Below are positions 43,801-53,215 of a DNA stretch of 64,000 nucleotides, piece by piece. Each line of letters starts with the position of its first letter. Within the stretch, counting starts at the first letter, position 1. The stretch is from Rhynchopus sp. YZ270_cl-10 (taxonomy: Eukaryota > Euglenozoa > Diplonemea > Diplonemida > Diplonemidae). The stretch covers positions 1,132,213 to 1,196,212 of the forward strand of contig OZ037914.1 in the NCBI GenBank assembly GCA_964035575.1. The letters are read 5' to 3'. The notes under the pieces were generated by a model. It made no database searches. It worked only from the letters and a program-made list of their open reading frames with translations, and had not been told where the DNA came from. The translations under genes were made by a program, and so were the position numbers.

Positions 43801-44714
43801 AAAAATGAAATAATTGTATTGTTCTCTACATTACGCTCTAAGCATAATGTGTCCTAAATTGCGAGGTTCTGTTTTATATGCGAGGAAAGTATATGAAATT
43901 AATTATATGCGATCAATAAGAGAGGGGATAACGGACCCTTTTGTTCAGGTGTTTTTTTTTTTTTAAAGTGAAGAGGGTGAAAGGTTCCTGCACGTATCCT
44001 GGCCTTTCAAAAGGTGAGTGCAGAACCCACCCTCTTGGTTGGGCGAGTGTTAGTACACAATAGTACAAAGACTGATTTTCAACAAAAAAAACAAAAAAAA
44101 AAAAAAAAAGGAAAAATGTACCCCACGTGGGGTGCTCATATTGTCACTTCGTACGTAATCTTTTTTAAAAAATACAAAAAAACAAAAAACAAAAAAAATG
44201 CAAACATTTTGTCTATAGTCTATGGCCATCCATCCGAGGGCCCTTTTTTTCTCTCTTCCCCTTTCCTTGTCCCAACGGGTATTTTGAGCGCTTTGAGCGC
44301 AAACAATGAAAAGCCCGTCTTTTTTTTTTCTTTCAAGTAAATTCGTTTGTTTCCTCCGCATGTTTGGATAAAAAAAAAAATGAATTTTTTTTTTTGCCAT
44401 CCTGAAAGAACGTCACAAAAAAAAATCACTCAATACAACTATGATATGGTACGAGCTTTGTGCTTTGCCTATTCCTTGATGCAGCAAAATACCTGGTATT
44501 TTGCCCCCACACACACACACACACATACACATACACTTGAAAGGATGATGTGTGCGAATTCATCTTTCAACATTTTCTCATATTTCTTTTCAAAAAAAAG
44601 GTGACGAAAAAACAAATGAAAGCTAAGATTCATCTTAGCAAACTTAATGGAAATGTTTCAAAAAAAAAAACCATTCAAAATATCAAAAAAGTGTGTTAAA
44701 GCAATTTCATCATG

Positions 44715-44796
44715 TAGGACTGCATGGTTGGGGTGTCCACCTCATACCAAAGGTACGCTGTTTAGGAGAGGGCTTTGTATTTCAATGTAACCTTTC
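44715..44796 (+). repeat. Repeat C, long form
   Basis: TAGGACTGCATGGTTGGGGT, GTCCACC, AAAGGTACGCTG, AGGAGAGGGCTTTGTATTTC. The middle spacer is shorter than at 26571. Confidence 0.65.
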
Positions 44797-44831
44797 ATTG
44801 AAGATGATCTTGCCTTCTAATGCCTTCGAAA

Positions 44832-44908
44832 TTCATTAGCCCTTCGGGCGACTCTGTTACGTACAGAACCCGTCCTCGCCACAGGTAATTGTTGATGGTA
44901 CAAAAAAA
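44832..44908 (+). repeat. Repeat B, copy 5
   Basis: Hairpin 1 GCCCTTCGGGC, then GTACAGAACCCGTCCTCG; the 3' side of hairpin 2 is degraded (CCACAGG). Ends ATTGTTGATGGTACAAAAA. Confidence 0.55.
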
Positions 44909-45288
44909 AGGGATTGCCCTCCACTGACGGTTGTGGTACTGTTCCCTAGCAGTACTGTACAACCACTGAGGTTTGGAGACAATAAATCAACAGAAAATAC
45001 CCCCCAGTGCGAATTTTCTTTTGGACAAAGAAAACACATTTTGATCTAGAGTTAGATTTGCTATTCCCAGACCAATTTATTTTTTTCAAGACGGAAAAAA
45101 AAAACGGGGGAGTCTCCAGTCATACAAAAATGTCGTTATTTGCAACATTTTTTCTTTTTTTCTTTTCTTTTCTGCCACCTCTCTCTGCTCTTCCTTCTGT
45201 GGAACAGTTGTCATTTTGTGTTACTGTGTGTGTGTTAATAATAGTGAGCCATAACAAATTTGGACGGTGCTAGAAATTTTTTTTTTTT

Positions 45289-45460
45289 ACGCACGCTACT
45301 TTGTGAAAGCGGAAAGTGTAAACATCGTTTCACTCACCCCCTAATGCCTTCGCAACACCCACCACCCCAACAGGGTGAGAGACAGTGTATGTGGAAGGCT
45401 TCAAGCGTCAACGCATCAAACAACTACAAGAAGGGGGGAACGACAATGGGACACTTTTTT
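45289..45460 (+). repeat. Repeat F, copy 1
   Basis: Family F (135-170 nt): ACGCAC, TTGTGAGCGGAAAGTGTCAC, TCGTTCACTCACCC, CGCAACACCACC, CAACAGG, GGAAGCGTCAA, CAAACAACTACAAGAAGGGG, GGAACGAC, GTGACACTTTT. The 5' AAAGTGT...TCGTTTCACTCACCCC can pair with 3' GGGGGGAACGA...GACACTTT, closing the whole repeat. This copy has the weakest closing stem. Confidence 0.65.
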
Positions 45461-46001
45461 TTTTTTTTGGTCTATTATTACAACACACGGTATTTTATTT
45501 TGCCCCCCCAAAAAAAAATACAATCAGAAAGAAGAAAAAGCAAATAGTAGTGTAGTGCTTTTTTCTTCTGGATAAATGGTGCGTTTTTCTTTAGTTTTTA
45601 CTGACCTTTTCCTTTGTTTATCTCCCCCCCTTTTTTTTTTCCTTCTTCAGCTGCTTTGTCAACTCTAGAGTAGTGTTAGCCTTGTGTGTGTGTGTGTTGT
45701 GCATCTTTCTTTTTCTTTTTTTTTTTTTTGCACAACACACATTTCCTCATTTTTCTCTCTAAGGACCAAACACCGTTCTTAGCCAAAAAAAAAAAAAGGC
45801 CTCCCCCCCACATCATCCCTTTTCTGACTTCTGGTGTTTTCATCCCGCTTAATATACGAAACCGTGTATTCACTTTTCCCCCCAAAAAAAAAATATCTTC
45901 CAGGCAACACAACACACCTTGCTTTCTACACAACGCATGCAAGGTGCTGGCATCGCTTTTGTCTTTGCACTTACCCCAGCAGAGCGGGATTGAACGCAAC
46001 A

Positions 46002-46616
46002 ATGTCAGACCCACCAACACCACCTGTCCCCCAGGGGTATACCCTGGCTTTTGACGCGAAACGGCTGACGGATCAGAGCCTGAAGCCGACTGGCGATCAT
46101 AAGAACTTCGCACCGAGTATGAACACATTGAGGGATATATGCTATCCTCTGGCGAGGGCGACTGTGGTGTGTCAGAAGGAGGCGGGCGGTGGGATCAAGG
46201 CGAGGCGTGAACAGCTTGAGGAACTGACTGGGTTGTCTGAAGCAAAGAATTCGCGGTTTTTCCTTCTGGACGAGAAGTACACGAACGCGGCAGTGGCGAA
46301 GAGCGACTCACTGAAGGCGTACAGACGCTCCGTTGGGATGGAGGACCCCAGCGGAGGGGAAGATTTCATGGCCAATGAGTCAGACTGTGAACGTCTCCTG
46401 CAACAGTACCAACAGTGCCGCAGGTCGCAGGCTGAGCACGGTACCCCTCAGGTCGCAACCAACGTGGTCACAGAGCACACCGGCGAAAACCCTTCCTGCC
46501 CACAACGTATCAAGGCATTCAGAGACTGCGTTCTTGCCAATGAGTATGGTCGAATCTTTTTCTGCTTTTTTTTTGTTGCACACACGAAGTGTGATTGGAA
46601 ACTAAACAATATTTAA
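46002..46616 (+). CDS. CX9C (CHCH-type) protein, probably mitochondrial intermembrane space
   Basis: About 181-204 residues. Three CX9C pairs are visible: C47-x9-C57 (ICYPLARATVVCQ), C129-x9-C139 (DCERLLQQYQQCR) and C166-x9-C176 (SCPQRIKAFRDCV). The last two form a classic twin CX9C module. Such proteins are oxidised by the MIA40 pathway in the intermembrane space and include complex I subunits (NDUFA8 has four CX9C) and assembly factors. Between them is a Lys/Glu-rich helical part. The ATG at 46002 lies 23 nt after a CCCCAG acceptor. The last 23 residues in the open frame (YGRIFFCFFFVAH...) look like translated intron: a GTATGG donor at 46544 with an AAG at 46589 would end the protein ANDVIGN at 46605. 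I give the unspliced limits because the acceptor is uncertain. Confidence 0.8.
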   Translation: MSDPPTPPVPQGYTLAFDAKRLTDQSLKPTGDHKNFAPSMNTLRDICYPLARATVVCQKEAGGGIKARREQLEELTGLSEAKNSRFFLLDEKYTNAAVAKSDSLKAYRRSVGMEDPSGGEDFMANESDCERLLQQYQQCRRSQAEHGTPQVATNVVTEHTGENPSCPQRIKAFRDCVLANEYGRIFFCFFFVAHTKCDWKLNNI

Positions 46617-46620
46617 AACC

Positions 46621-46755
46621 AACGATAGATCTGTCCTTACGCTTTTTCCTTTTGAATCCTCCCCTCATCCATTATCATGCGTCATAGGCAAAGAGCCTAA
46701 ATGGCTGCGGTCAACGAAAAAAGACATGGTAGTAGAGTAGTAAGGACAGATCAGT
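46621..46755. repeat. Repeat H, copy 1
   Basis: GATCTGTCCTTAC at the left pairs with GTAAGGACAGATC at the right. Inside: TTTTGAATC, CCCCTCA, CATTATCATG, AAGAGCCTAAATGGC, GGCTGCGGTCAACGAAA. It lies just after the CX9C gene. Confidence 0.7.
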
Positions 46756-46811
46756 TGGTATAGTTGTTATGTTTAGTTTCTTATCCACACTGTTATTAGA
46801 ACCTGAACATG

Positions 46812-46948
46812 ATATGCCAACGGTACATTTGTCCTCACACTTTTGAATCAATTCCCCTCACCCAGTTATCATGTAAGAGCCTAAAATGGCTTCCTAAAAG
46901 GCTGCGGTCAACGAAACACGCAGCAGTAGATTTAGTGAGGACAAATCA
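46812..46948. repeat. Repeat H, copy 2
   Basis: Same order of blocks as copy 1, but the closing stem is ATTTGTCCTCAC/GTGAGGACAAAT. At least two base pairs differ on both strands, so pairing is kept. Confidence 0.7.
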
Positions 46949-46949
46949 A

Positions 46950-47339
46950 GCGGCAAAATGTTTTTTTTTTTTTTTTTACGATTACCTACATTGTAGGCGG
47001 GTTTAGTGCTGCCGCGGGTGCTGGCACATGACCCTGATACTGCCTCATACCACGCTTACTTGTTGTTCTACGTGGCGGGGTTCCACACCGCTCAAGGCAG
47101 TGGGGGACAGTTTCCCTGTTCTTGTTTTGAGGGGACTACACAGACAGCACACATCAAAATGTTTAGTTTTTCATGTTCCCTCTTTCATAGAGGAGATAAG
47201 CCATTGTTGTGGTGTGATACAGGATTCGTGTTTATTGAAACCACAACTCTTTACACAGCAACGATGTCACTAAGTGTCGCAATGAGTTCGGCTGGTTGAA
47301 GCGGACGCGGTGCCAGTCACAGTAGTGTAGCGGTGCGAT

Positions 47340-47376
<37 letters not shown>

Positions 47377-47777
47377 AAGCAACAAAAAATAATGGTTTCT
47401 GCTGATGTCCGCGATGTCCAGAAAAAGGCTGTCCCAGAAGTTGAGCACAGAGGCAAAAAAAATGCGGGCAAAACCTGCCTCGGTTTGTTGTGGGTTTTCC
47501 CATTCTGCCTACATGCATAACAATGAGCATACACCGACATTGCTCTGTAGGTTATTGCAGGGATTTAAGCATTTCCGCACCACTTTTATGCTCTATGTTC
47601 TGTGCCTTTACAACCTTATTCCGACGCTTGCTTTAAAGGAGAGAAATAGTACCGGTACGGTCGTCGGGTATCCCTCAAATAGGAGGATTGTGCAATCAAC
47701 GAAACAACTGTACCCGATCCTACTATTTCTTATGCAGGCAAATGGGGAGGTGATCCTTGTAAGAATAGGCACAGCCG
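46950..47777. other. No gene seen; 33-nt G homopolymer
   Basis: 47343-47375 is an uninterrupted run of 33 G. At 47665-47730 GTATCCCTCAAATAGGAGGA...GTGCAATCAACGAAACAAC repeats a motif also present at 5682-5750. Confidence 0.6.
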
Positions 47778-47785
47778 CATTTTTT

Positions 47786-48520
47786 CAGTGTTTCCCACGG
47801 TGAGATTTTGGGGTGAGAAATCTCACAAAAAAAAAAAAAAAAAAAAGTGAGGTGAGAAATCTCACCTGCAGGAAAAAAAAAAAAAAAAAATCATGGTTGA
47901 ACCACGGGAGTACCATGGGGAACTGGGTTGCTGACCGCACCATTCAGGCTGTACCTCAATTTTTTTTTGCCTGCGGCGCCATTTTCCCTTTTTTGCTCCG
48001 CAAAAAAGGGTTAGGTGTGTGACTTTGTGCTGTAAAAAGATAGATTTTTACACTGTACCCTAATTTTTTTTCGCCTGCGGCGCCATTTGTTTGATTTTTT
48101 TTTTGCTCCGCAAAAATCCCTATGTTCCCAATGTCCCTGGTCAGCAGTGCTGAAAAAATTTTGGGCACAAAAACAAGCTGACCCCCCAATCTTCCAACGA
48201 CAGTGACATTTATGTCAACAATTTTTAGAAATGTTGCGTACCGTGGCTTCGCTTGGGTGCCATGCCTGCCATGACTGCCGTTTATTTTGTAAATGTACTG
48301 AGTTTACTGATAATTCGTATACCACGTGTGCCTGGTGCAAATATCAATGAAGTGCCGAACTCCGAGAAATTCTCACATTCCGCCGGAGGCCCCCAACTTG
48401 AGCTAAGGTGGGGACCCGGGCGCGCGAAGCGCGCCCGGGCTCGCCACACCTATACAAAAACCCGCAAAACCGCAAAATCTCACCTATTTTCAGAGTTAGG
48501 TGAGATGCTGGGAAACACTG
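47786..48520. mobile_element. hAT-like non-autonomous element 1
   Basis: 735 bp. The ends are CAGTGTTTCCCA and its inverse. An 8-bp target duplication CATTTTTT flanks it exactly (47778-47785 and 48521-48528). The interior has GCCTGCGGCGCCATTT and TTTTTTGCTCCGCAAAAA blocks twice, TTGCGTACCGTGGCTTCGC, and a GGGCGCGCGAAGCGCGCCC hairpin. No transposase. CA-starting ends with an 8-bp duplication are the hAT signature. Confidence 0.88.
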
Positions 48521-48528
48521 CATTTTTT

Positions 48529-49500
48529 CAAAAAAAAACCCCGTGTGTTCCCGCACGATAAGCGAGAGTGGTTTTAAAAAATATGTGATAAAGTATTCAG
48601 AAAGGGAGCCTCGTGGCCTAGAACACTGTCGCATCTCGTTAGTCTTTCTTCATTCATTTATTTTTGTATTTCTTCAGCAAATGATTTTGCCTAGTAGAAA
48701 TTCGGTGTTTAAATGCACGGGGGGGGGGGGGGGGGGAAACATTTTCCCTTACAAAAGCACACCACCCTGGGGGAACTATGGTAGAAAAAAAAACCCCACA
48801 GAAGAATTGGGTTGCTAACCCACACCAAGAAAAAGTAAAAGAAACCCCAGAGAGGCCCCATTTCTACCCATTTACCATCCTCCTCCTCCTCCTTTTACTC
48901 TGCCCCTTTCACCACGTCGTTACGTCACCTTTGGTCTGATTGCCTTGCGGGGTCTTGATCTTCTTCTTTTGGCGGGGGACTTTGGCTCTCTGTCCACGCC
49001 TATGTAGACCATATCGGTATCTACGTCCATTACCTCAGACATTATGTGTGTGTGTGTGTATGTGTATGCACACTTGCCGTGATTGGATTTTTCTTGCTCC
49101 CGATCTTCCGACGACGTAACACAACTCCATCTGGTCCTCGCTCCTCCTCCTGCAGCTTAAAATGAACATTTGTACACTAATACTATCGGTGCAATACACC
49201 CGTTTGGATATGCATTGAACTACCTTAATCGGAATAATATTCGACCGTTAAAAAAGGTAGAACTTCTAGAAAAATCCTGAAAAGGTCGACAATTTTTTCG
49301 ATTACGATGCTTTTATTTCTCTAAACCCAACCTATGCCTACACACGATTGTCATGCATTTAGCCAAACCCCGTCTTACACCAATACCATCCAGGAGAATA
49401 AAAAAAATACCCTTCCACTCCCACCCCATTGTGCGAGCTCCCCTTTTAGTCTTTTGATTGCCTTTTTCTGTCAACAGCTTTCTTTTTGTTTCTCTGCTTT
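48529..49500. other. Mostly gene-free
   Basis: A 17-nt G run at about 48720 and a short (GT)n at about 49045. A small minus-strand frame lies at 48920-49042. Confidence 0.45.
48920..49042 (-). CDS. Possible small basic peptide or first exon
   Basis: 40 codons: MSEVMDVDTDMVYIGVDREP, then a Lys/Arg-rich part (KSPAKRRRSRPRKAIRPKVT), then TAA. The acidic-then-basic pattern resembles a nuclear localisation segment. It may be the first exon of a minus-strand gene, with a GTGACG-type donor just before the stop, or chance. It would be the only minus-strand host gene here. Confidence 0.25.
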   Translation of the reverse strand: MSEVMDVDTDMVYIGVDREPKSPAKRRRSRPRKAIRPKVT

Positions 49501-49541
49501 CTTTTCTTTAGAGTTTTCTTTAGGGTTTTCTCTGTAGAGAA

Positions 49542-49973
49542 ATGGGCGGCTTGAGGACCATTGAGGGTGTGTGCCGGAGGGAAAGAGTGATGGCGGGGTG
49601 CAAGATGATGGCAGAGGAGAGGGTGAGGCTGCAGAAGAAGGAGGCAGCCGCGCTCCCAGCGTTGCTTCCGGTCATGACGGTGACGGCGGTGACAGCGTTG
49701 GAAGCGGGAGCGGCGCCGAAGATGACAGTAACAGAAGCATCGCCTGTAACAAAGGGGAAGGGCTCGTTTTCTCATACCCAGCAGCCCTTCTCCCCTTCGC
49801 TCTGCAGCATGTCTCCCGCCTCCAGTGTTCTGATGCCGTACGAAGATGACGAGTGTGCATGGTCGCACAGCACCTCAAAACGTCTCCTAAGCGTAACCTC
49901 CTTGTCGTCAGAGTCAATGCGCTCGGTGACCTTCAGTGATAAGCTTGATGTGGCGTTTTTTGAGTCGGATTGA
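49542..49973 (+). CDS. Small regulator-like protein with PP1-docking-like motif
   Basis: 143 residues. The N-terminal third is basic and Met/Arg/Lys-rich, the middle Ala/Val/Thr-rich, and the C-terminus Ser-rich. Near the C-terminus is RSVTFSDKLDVAFFESD (about 127-143). R-x-V-T-F fits the RVxF consensus that docks on protein phosphatase 1, and a following acidic/aromatic tail is common in PP1 regulators. The ATG lies 5 nt after a T-rich run ending TCTGTAG, consistent with an acceptor. A second + frame (49571-49849) overlaps but lacks that context. The GC content stands out from the flanks. An AATAAA lies about 50 nt after the stop. Function is inferred only from the motif, so it is weak. Confidence 0.65.
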   Translation: MGGLRTIEGVCRRERVMAGCKMMAEERVRLQKKEAAALPALLPVMTVTAVTALEAGAAPKMTVTEASPVTKGKGSFSHTQQPFSPSLCSMSPASSVLMPYEDDECAWSHSTSKRLLSVTSLSSESMRSVTFSDKLDVAFFESD

Positions 49974-50157
49974 AAAAAAAGGGGAAAATGTGAGATTTAT
50001 CGAGTTTTTTTATATTGAACGAATAAAACCAAACAACGTCAAAAATAATGAAAGAAAGAAGGGAAGGGGGACTTAGGGGGGGAGAAAAAAGCTTCTAAAG
50101 GGTTGAGGACGAACTACGTAGAAACCTTTCTGTGGTGCAAAAAAAAAAGAAAAAAAA

Positions 50158-50228
50158 GGCTTCGAGCCGACATTTAAGCACAGACCTTAGTGACCCAAGG
50201 TGGTTCGGGTCGACAATAAAAAAAACGT
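50158..50228 (+). repeat. Repeat B, copy 6
   Basis: Hairpin 1 is GGCTTCGAGCC, widened to four pairs with a three-base loop. Then ACATTTAAGCACAGACC. Hairpin 2 CCTT...AAGG is short. Ends GGTCGACAATAAAAAAAA. Confidence 0.6.
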
Positions 50229-50462
50229 GAGTTGCAAAATATTTGCAGTTTTTTATTTTATTTTTCCAATTCAAAAAAAATACAACTTTTTTATGTAGAA
50301 ATCAGAGTCTGGCGTTACATTTTTTGGACAAAAAAAAGAAGAAAAAACAGGATGGGGGTTTTGTTATGAGCGTGGAATAGTGAAATGCTTTTTTGTGGCT
50401 TTTTTTTCTTCTTCTTCTTCTTTTTTTTCTTTTGTGCGACAATTTCTAAAAAAAAATAGTAC

Positions 50463-50538
50463 AAAGTCTCCAACATTGAGTACAGACCCGAATTCTCCCA
50501 CCTGGTGGGATTACTCTCGGCGATTGTCGACACAATAA
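50463..50538 (+). repeat. Repeat B, copy 7
   Basis: Hairpin 1 is degraded (GTCTCC). Then AACATTGAGTACAGACCCG. Hairpin 2 is TCCCACC-T-GGTGGGA inside CCGA...TCGG. Ends CGATTGTCGACACAATAAAA. Confidence 0.65.
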
Positions 50539-50998
50539 AAAAAATGCTATCTGTAATAGACTGCTGCAGAGAACATTAAACCTTCCCAGACAACAGATAA
50601 GCAATCGAATCATTGTATGCACAGCAAAAGAAGAAAAAACGGGGAGGGAGAAAAAAAAAAAAAAAAAAAACAACAGCTAGCACACAACACGCACATACAC
50701 CTTGTCTGTCAAGCAAAAAATCGCCTTTGAAAGGCGGGTTTTTATTGTACAGACCCCTCCTTCCCTACCCTCCTCTCTTTTTTTGGGTTTCTTGTGAGGG
50801 GTACTCCGACACTTAGTAGTTCCCCTCTTTGGCCCCACTTCAAACCACCCGTATCCTGAATGAAAATAATGTGTTTTTTTTTTCCGTATTTCTGTTCACA
50901 GTGCTATGTAGCACGTTTTCCTATTGGTTTGTTTGGTATTTTTCTGTTCTTTTTTCAGTCTGCACCAATTTACCGACCCTTATTTTATTTTTTATTCA

Positions 50999-51050
50999 AT
51001 AGTGGAGCGCACTCCAGGGTGGCTACACTAATACCAACCAAGTTTTCAAA
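50999..51050 (+). repeat. Repeat E, copy 4
   Basis: ATAGTGGAGCGCACTCCAGG, GTGGCTACACTAATACCAAC, CAAGTTTTCAAAAA. Confidence 0.6.
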
Positions 51051-51115
51051 AAAAAAAAAAAAAATAGTGAAACAACGAGAGAAAAGGTGTGTGTAAGTGA
51101 GGGAATGTTTTTTTC

Positions 51116-51250
51116 CGCACACTTTGTGAGCGGAAAGTGTCACGCGTCGTTCACTCACCCAACCGTTCCGCAACACCACCCAACAGGTGGAAGCGTCAAC
51201 GCATCAAACAACTACAAGAAGGGGGGTGAGGGAACGACAATGTGACACTT
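51116..51250 (+). repeat. Repeat F, copy 2
   Basis: The 5' AAAGTGTCACGCGTCGTTCA pairs with 3' GAACGACAATGTGACACTTT, apart from a small internal mismatch. The interior matches copies 1 and 3 block by block. Confidence 0.75.
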
Positions 51251-51817
51251 TTTTTTTCCCCCTTCATTTTTTTTTTTTTCAATCTGGTTCTAAAAACTTT
51301 TTATTCCCTTTGAGCGGTCGTTTTATATCTCCCCCATACTTCCTCTCCCTCCCTCTCTCCAAGGAGGGGACAAACGCTTATGGGCAAAAAAAAAAAAAAG
51401 AAAAAAAAAAAACTTCATCTTTCTTTCAAAGAAATTTATTCTAAAGCATTCCCCAAAAAAAAATACCCCAGCACACTTTTCAAGTTTCCCCCCTTCCCCC
51501 CCCTAGGGGGTTCCACGTATAAGGAAATCCTTAAGGACTTGCTGTCCAAAACCCATTTTTTTGAAATTTCGGTGAAGAAACCCACTAAAATGGGCGTGCC
51601 TGGCCGCAAATCGCCCTGGGGATCACCCATATATCCCAATAAACCACCTGACGACCTTCACAGAGCATTTCTTGTCTAAAAAAAATCGATTTTTTGTGAA
51701 AAAAAGCCCCAAAACTGCGTAACGCTCGCGTAACGCTTGGGGGCCAAAATTTTACACTTGCCAAGAAATTTTCCCAATCAGACAAAACTTCTTCTAAACA
51801 CCCGAAAAACACTTTAG

Positions 51818-53215
51818 CCCTTTACGGACCACGACCGATTTTTTCGATTTGCTAGGATCTTCTCTCCCGTAGGTAAAATGTGATCTGATGCATATTTTTG
51901 ATCGTACCTGGCCGCAATTGAAAGATTTTGAGCAGATCTTTCAAATGGAGCAGAAATCGAAATAAAATGAGAAAAATGGAAAATGGAAAATTGAGGAGAG
52001 CTGATATTTTTTTCTGAAAATTTTGAAGAAAAAAATTATTCCGGCTGCGCACCTGTTTTTTCGGTTTTCGAAAATGGCTTTATTTGAAAGATCGGTTCAA
52101 AATCTTTCAAAAGAAAAAAAAATCGATCAAAAAGTCCTAGTAGATAATGTCTCACTGCATGGAGAGAAGGTACCAACCAACTACATATACCGTAATTGTA
52201 CAGAGGTTGGACAGTACAAAAGTTGGGGCTTTTGGGACTTTTGGCCAACTTGGCATGGTGCTGAACAAAGGTGAACGCCGCATCCCACGCACATGTAATC
52301 TGTTTTCAGACGCCTGTTTCCCAAGCAAGAAGAAGTTGTCGACCAACACCCTCCTGCCAGTGTCTCTGTACCTTGACCGTGTTGATATAGATTTTGTGCC
52401 CCTCCCTGTGGCTTTCCGTACCCTCCCGCCGAAATTTCGAAGGGACCCTCCGAAAAAATTTTTTTTGGTCGGTCCAAAAACGGTCGAGATTGCCCCATGC
52501 GTGGCATTCCGGGCAATTTGAGGGCAATTTGGCGTGCAAGAGCCATGTGTGGGGCACCATGTGCCCCCATGCTGCACCCCTTATACAGGGTTTTTACAGG
52601 CAAAAAATGAAAAACGACAGTCGGGCACAAAAAGCCACGGATCGGGGCACAAAGTTACATCCCACCCTCCCTTGGCCCTCGGGACTCCTTTCGGGAGGTC
52701 AGGGCTTCCCTCGGGCCTTCGGCCCTCGGGGAGCCCTGACCTCCCTCAAGGGTCCCTCGGGCTTTGGCGGGAGGGAGGGAAATAACCATTCTGTACAATG
52801 TTCCTCAAAAGACAAAATGCAATAAATACACGGAGAAGAGGCACATCCAGTTCAGGGTCAGGAACTGCAACTACGCGTGTTACTTTGCCCAGTCGCGGGT
52901 ATTTTCCATTATTTTAGTTTCGTTCTGAAGACCGTACAAAATGGTTCCCTGCACACCAAAGTTTGAATCCTCTGATGACTCAAGCGCGTCAGAATGGTAC
53001 ATATTCCCCAAAAAATGACCCAAAATACCCTATTATGTGATAATGCCGGGTGTGGATGAGAGGGGATGAGAGCGTCAAAAAAAATCGAATCTTGCGTCTT
53101 TTGAAAGATTTCGCACAAAATCTTCTCATTAAAAAAAAAAATCTTCAAAAAGTCCTAGTGGAAGCCAATTTAGGTGGTTGCGTGGACATATATGTCCCCT
53201 CTGGTCCTTAAAGGG
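51818..53215 (-). mobile_element. piggyBac-like element nested in the foldback
   Basis: 1398 bp. Ends CCCTTTACGGACC and inverse of CCCTTTAAGGACC. Four-base duplication TTAG at 51814-51817 and 53216-53219. The opposite arm of the host foldback shows the empty site (CTTCAGTCCAC on the inverse strand). piggyBac elements have CCC-starting ends and normally duplicate TTAA. The minus strand at about 52577-52152 carries a piece of transposase: TGRRVLVDNFF, matching the family's G-x-x-V-x-VDNF segment that holds a catalytic Asp. Coding continues in more than one frame and most of the gene is missing. A strong GC hairpin lies at 52682-52753. Confidence 0.8.
52152..52577 (-). pseudogene. piggyBac-like transposase fragment
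   Basis: About 140 codons open on the minus strand. The recognisable part is RYRDTGRRVLVDNFFLLGKQ (about 52290-52360). After this the family pattern moves to another minus-strand frame (TDYMCVGCGVHL), which suggests frame damage. A full transposase is about 500-600 residues, so this is a remnant. Confidence 0.6.

Larger units (their letters stand above)
42947..45285. other. Gene-free region with repeats A, B, C and E
   Basis: Repeat E at 43369-43420; repeat A at 43623-43670 and 43765-43800 and a degenerate one at 44600-44650; repeat C at 44715-44796; repeat B at 44832-44908. Otherwise A/T runs and a short (AC)n at about 44510. Confidence 0.5.
49974..51110. other. Gene-free region with repeats B and E
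   Basis: Repeat B at 50158-50228 and 50463-50538, repeat E at 50999-51050. The rest is A/T runs. Confidence 0.55.

Noticed and set aside
43622-44340. Lys/Phe-rich frames in A/T-run DNA throughout 22.9-30 kb, 43-45 kb and 57-64 kb
   Set aside because: Made of AAA/TTT codons from homopolymers; no start context, domain or composition shift.
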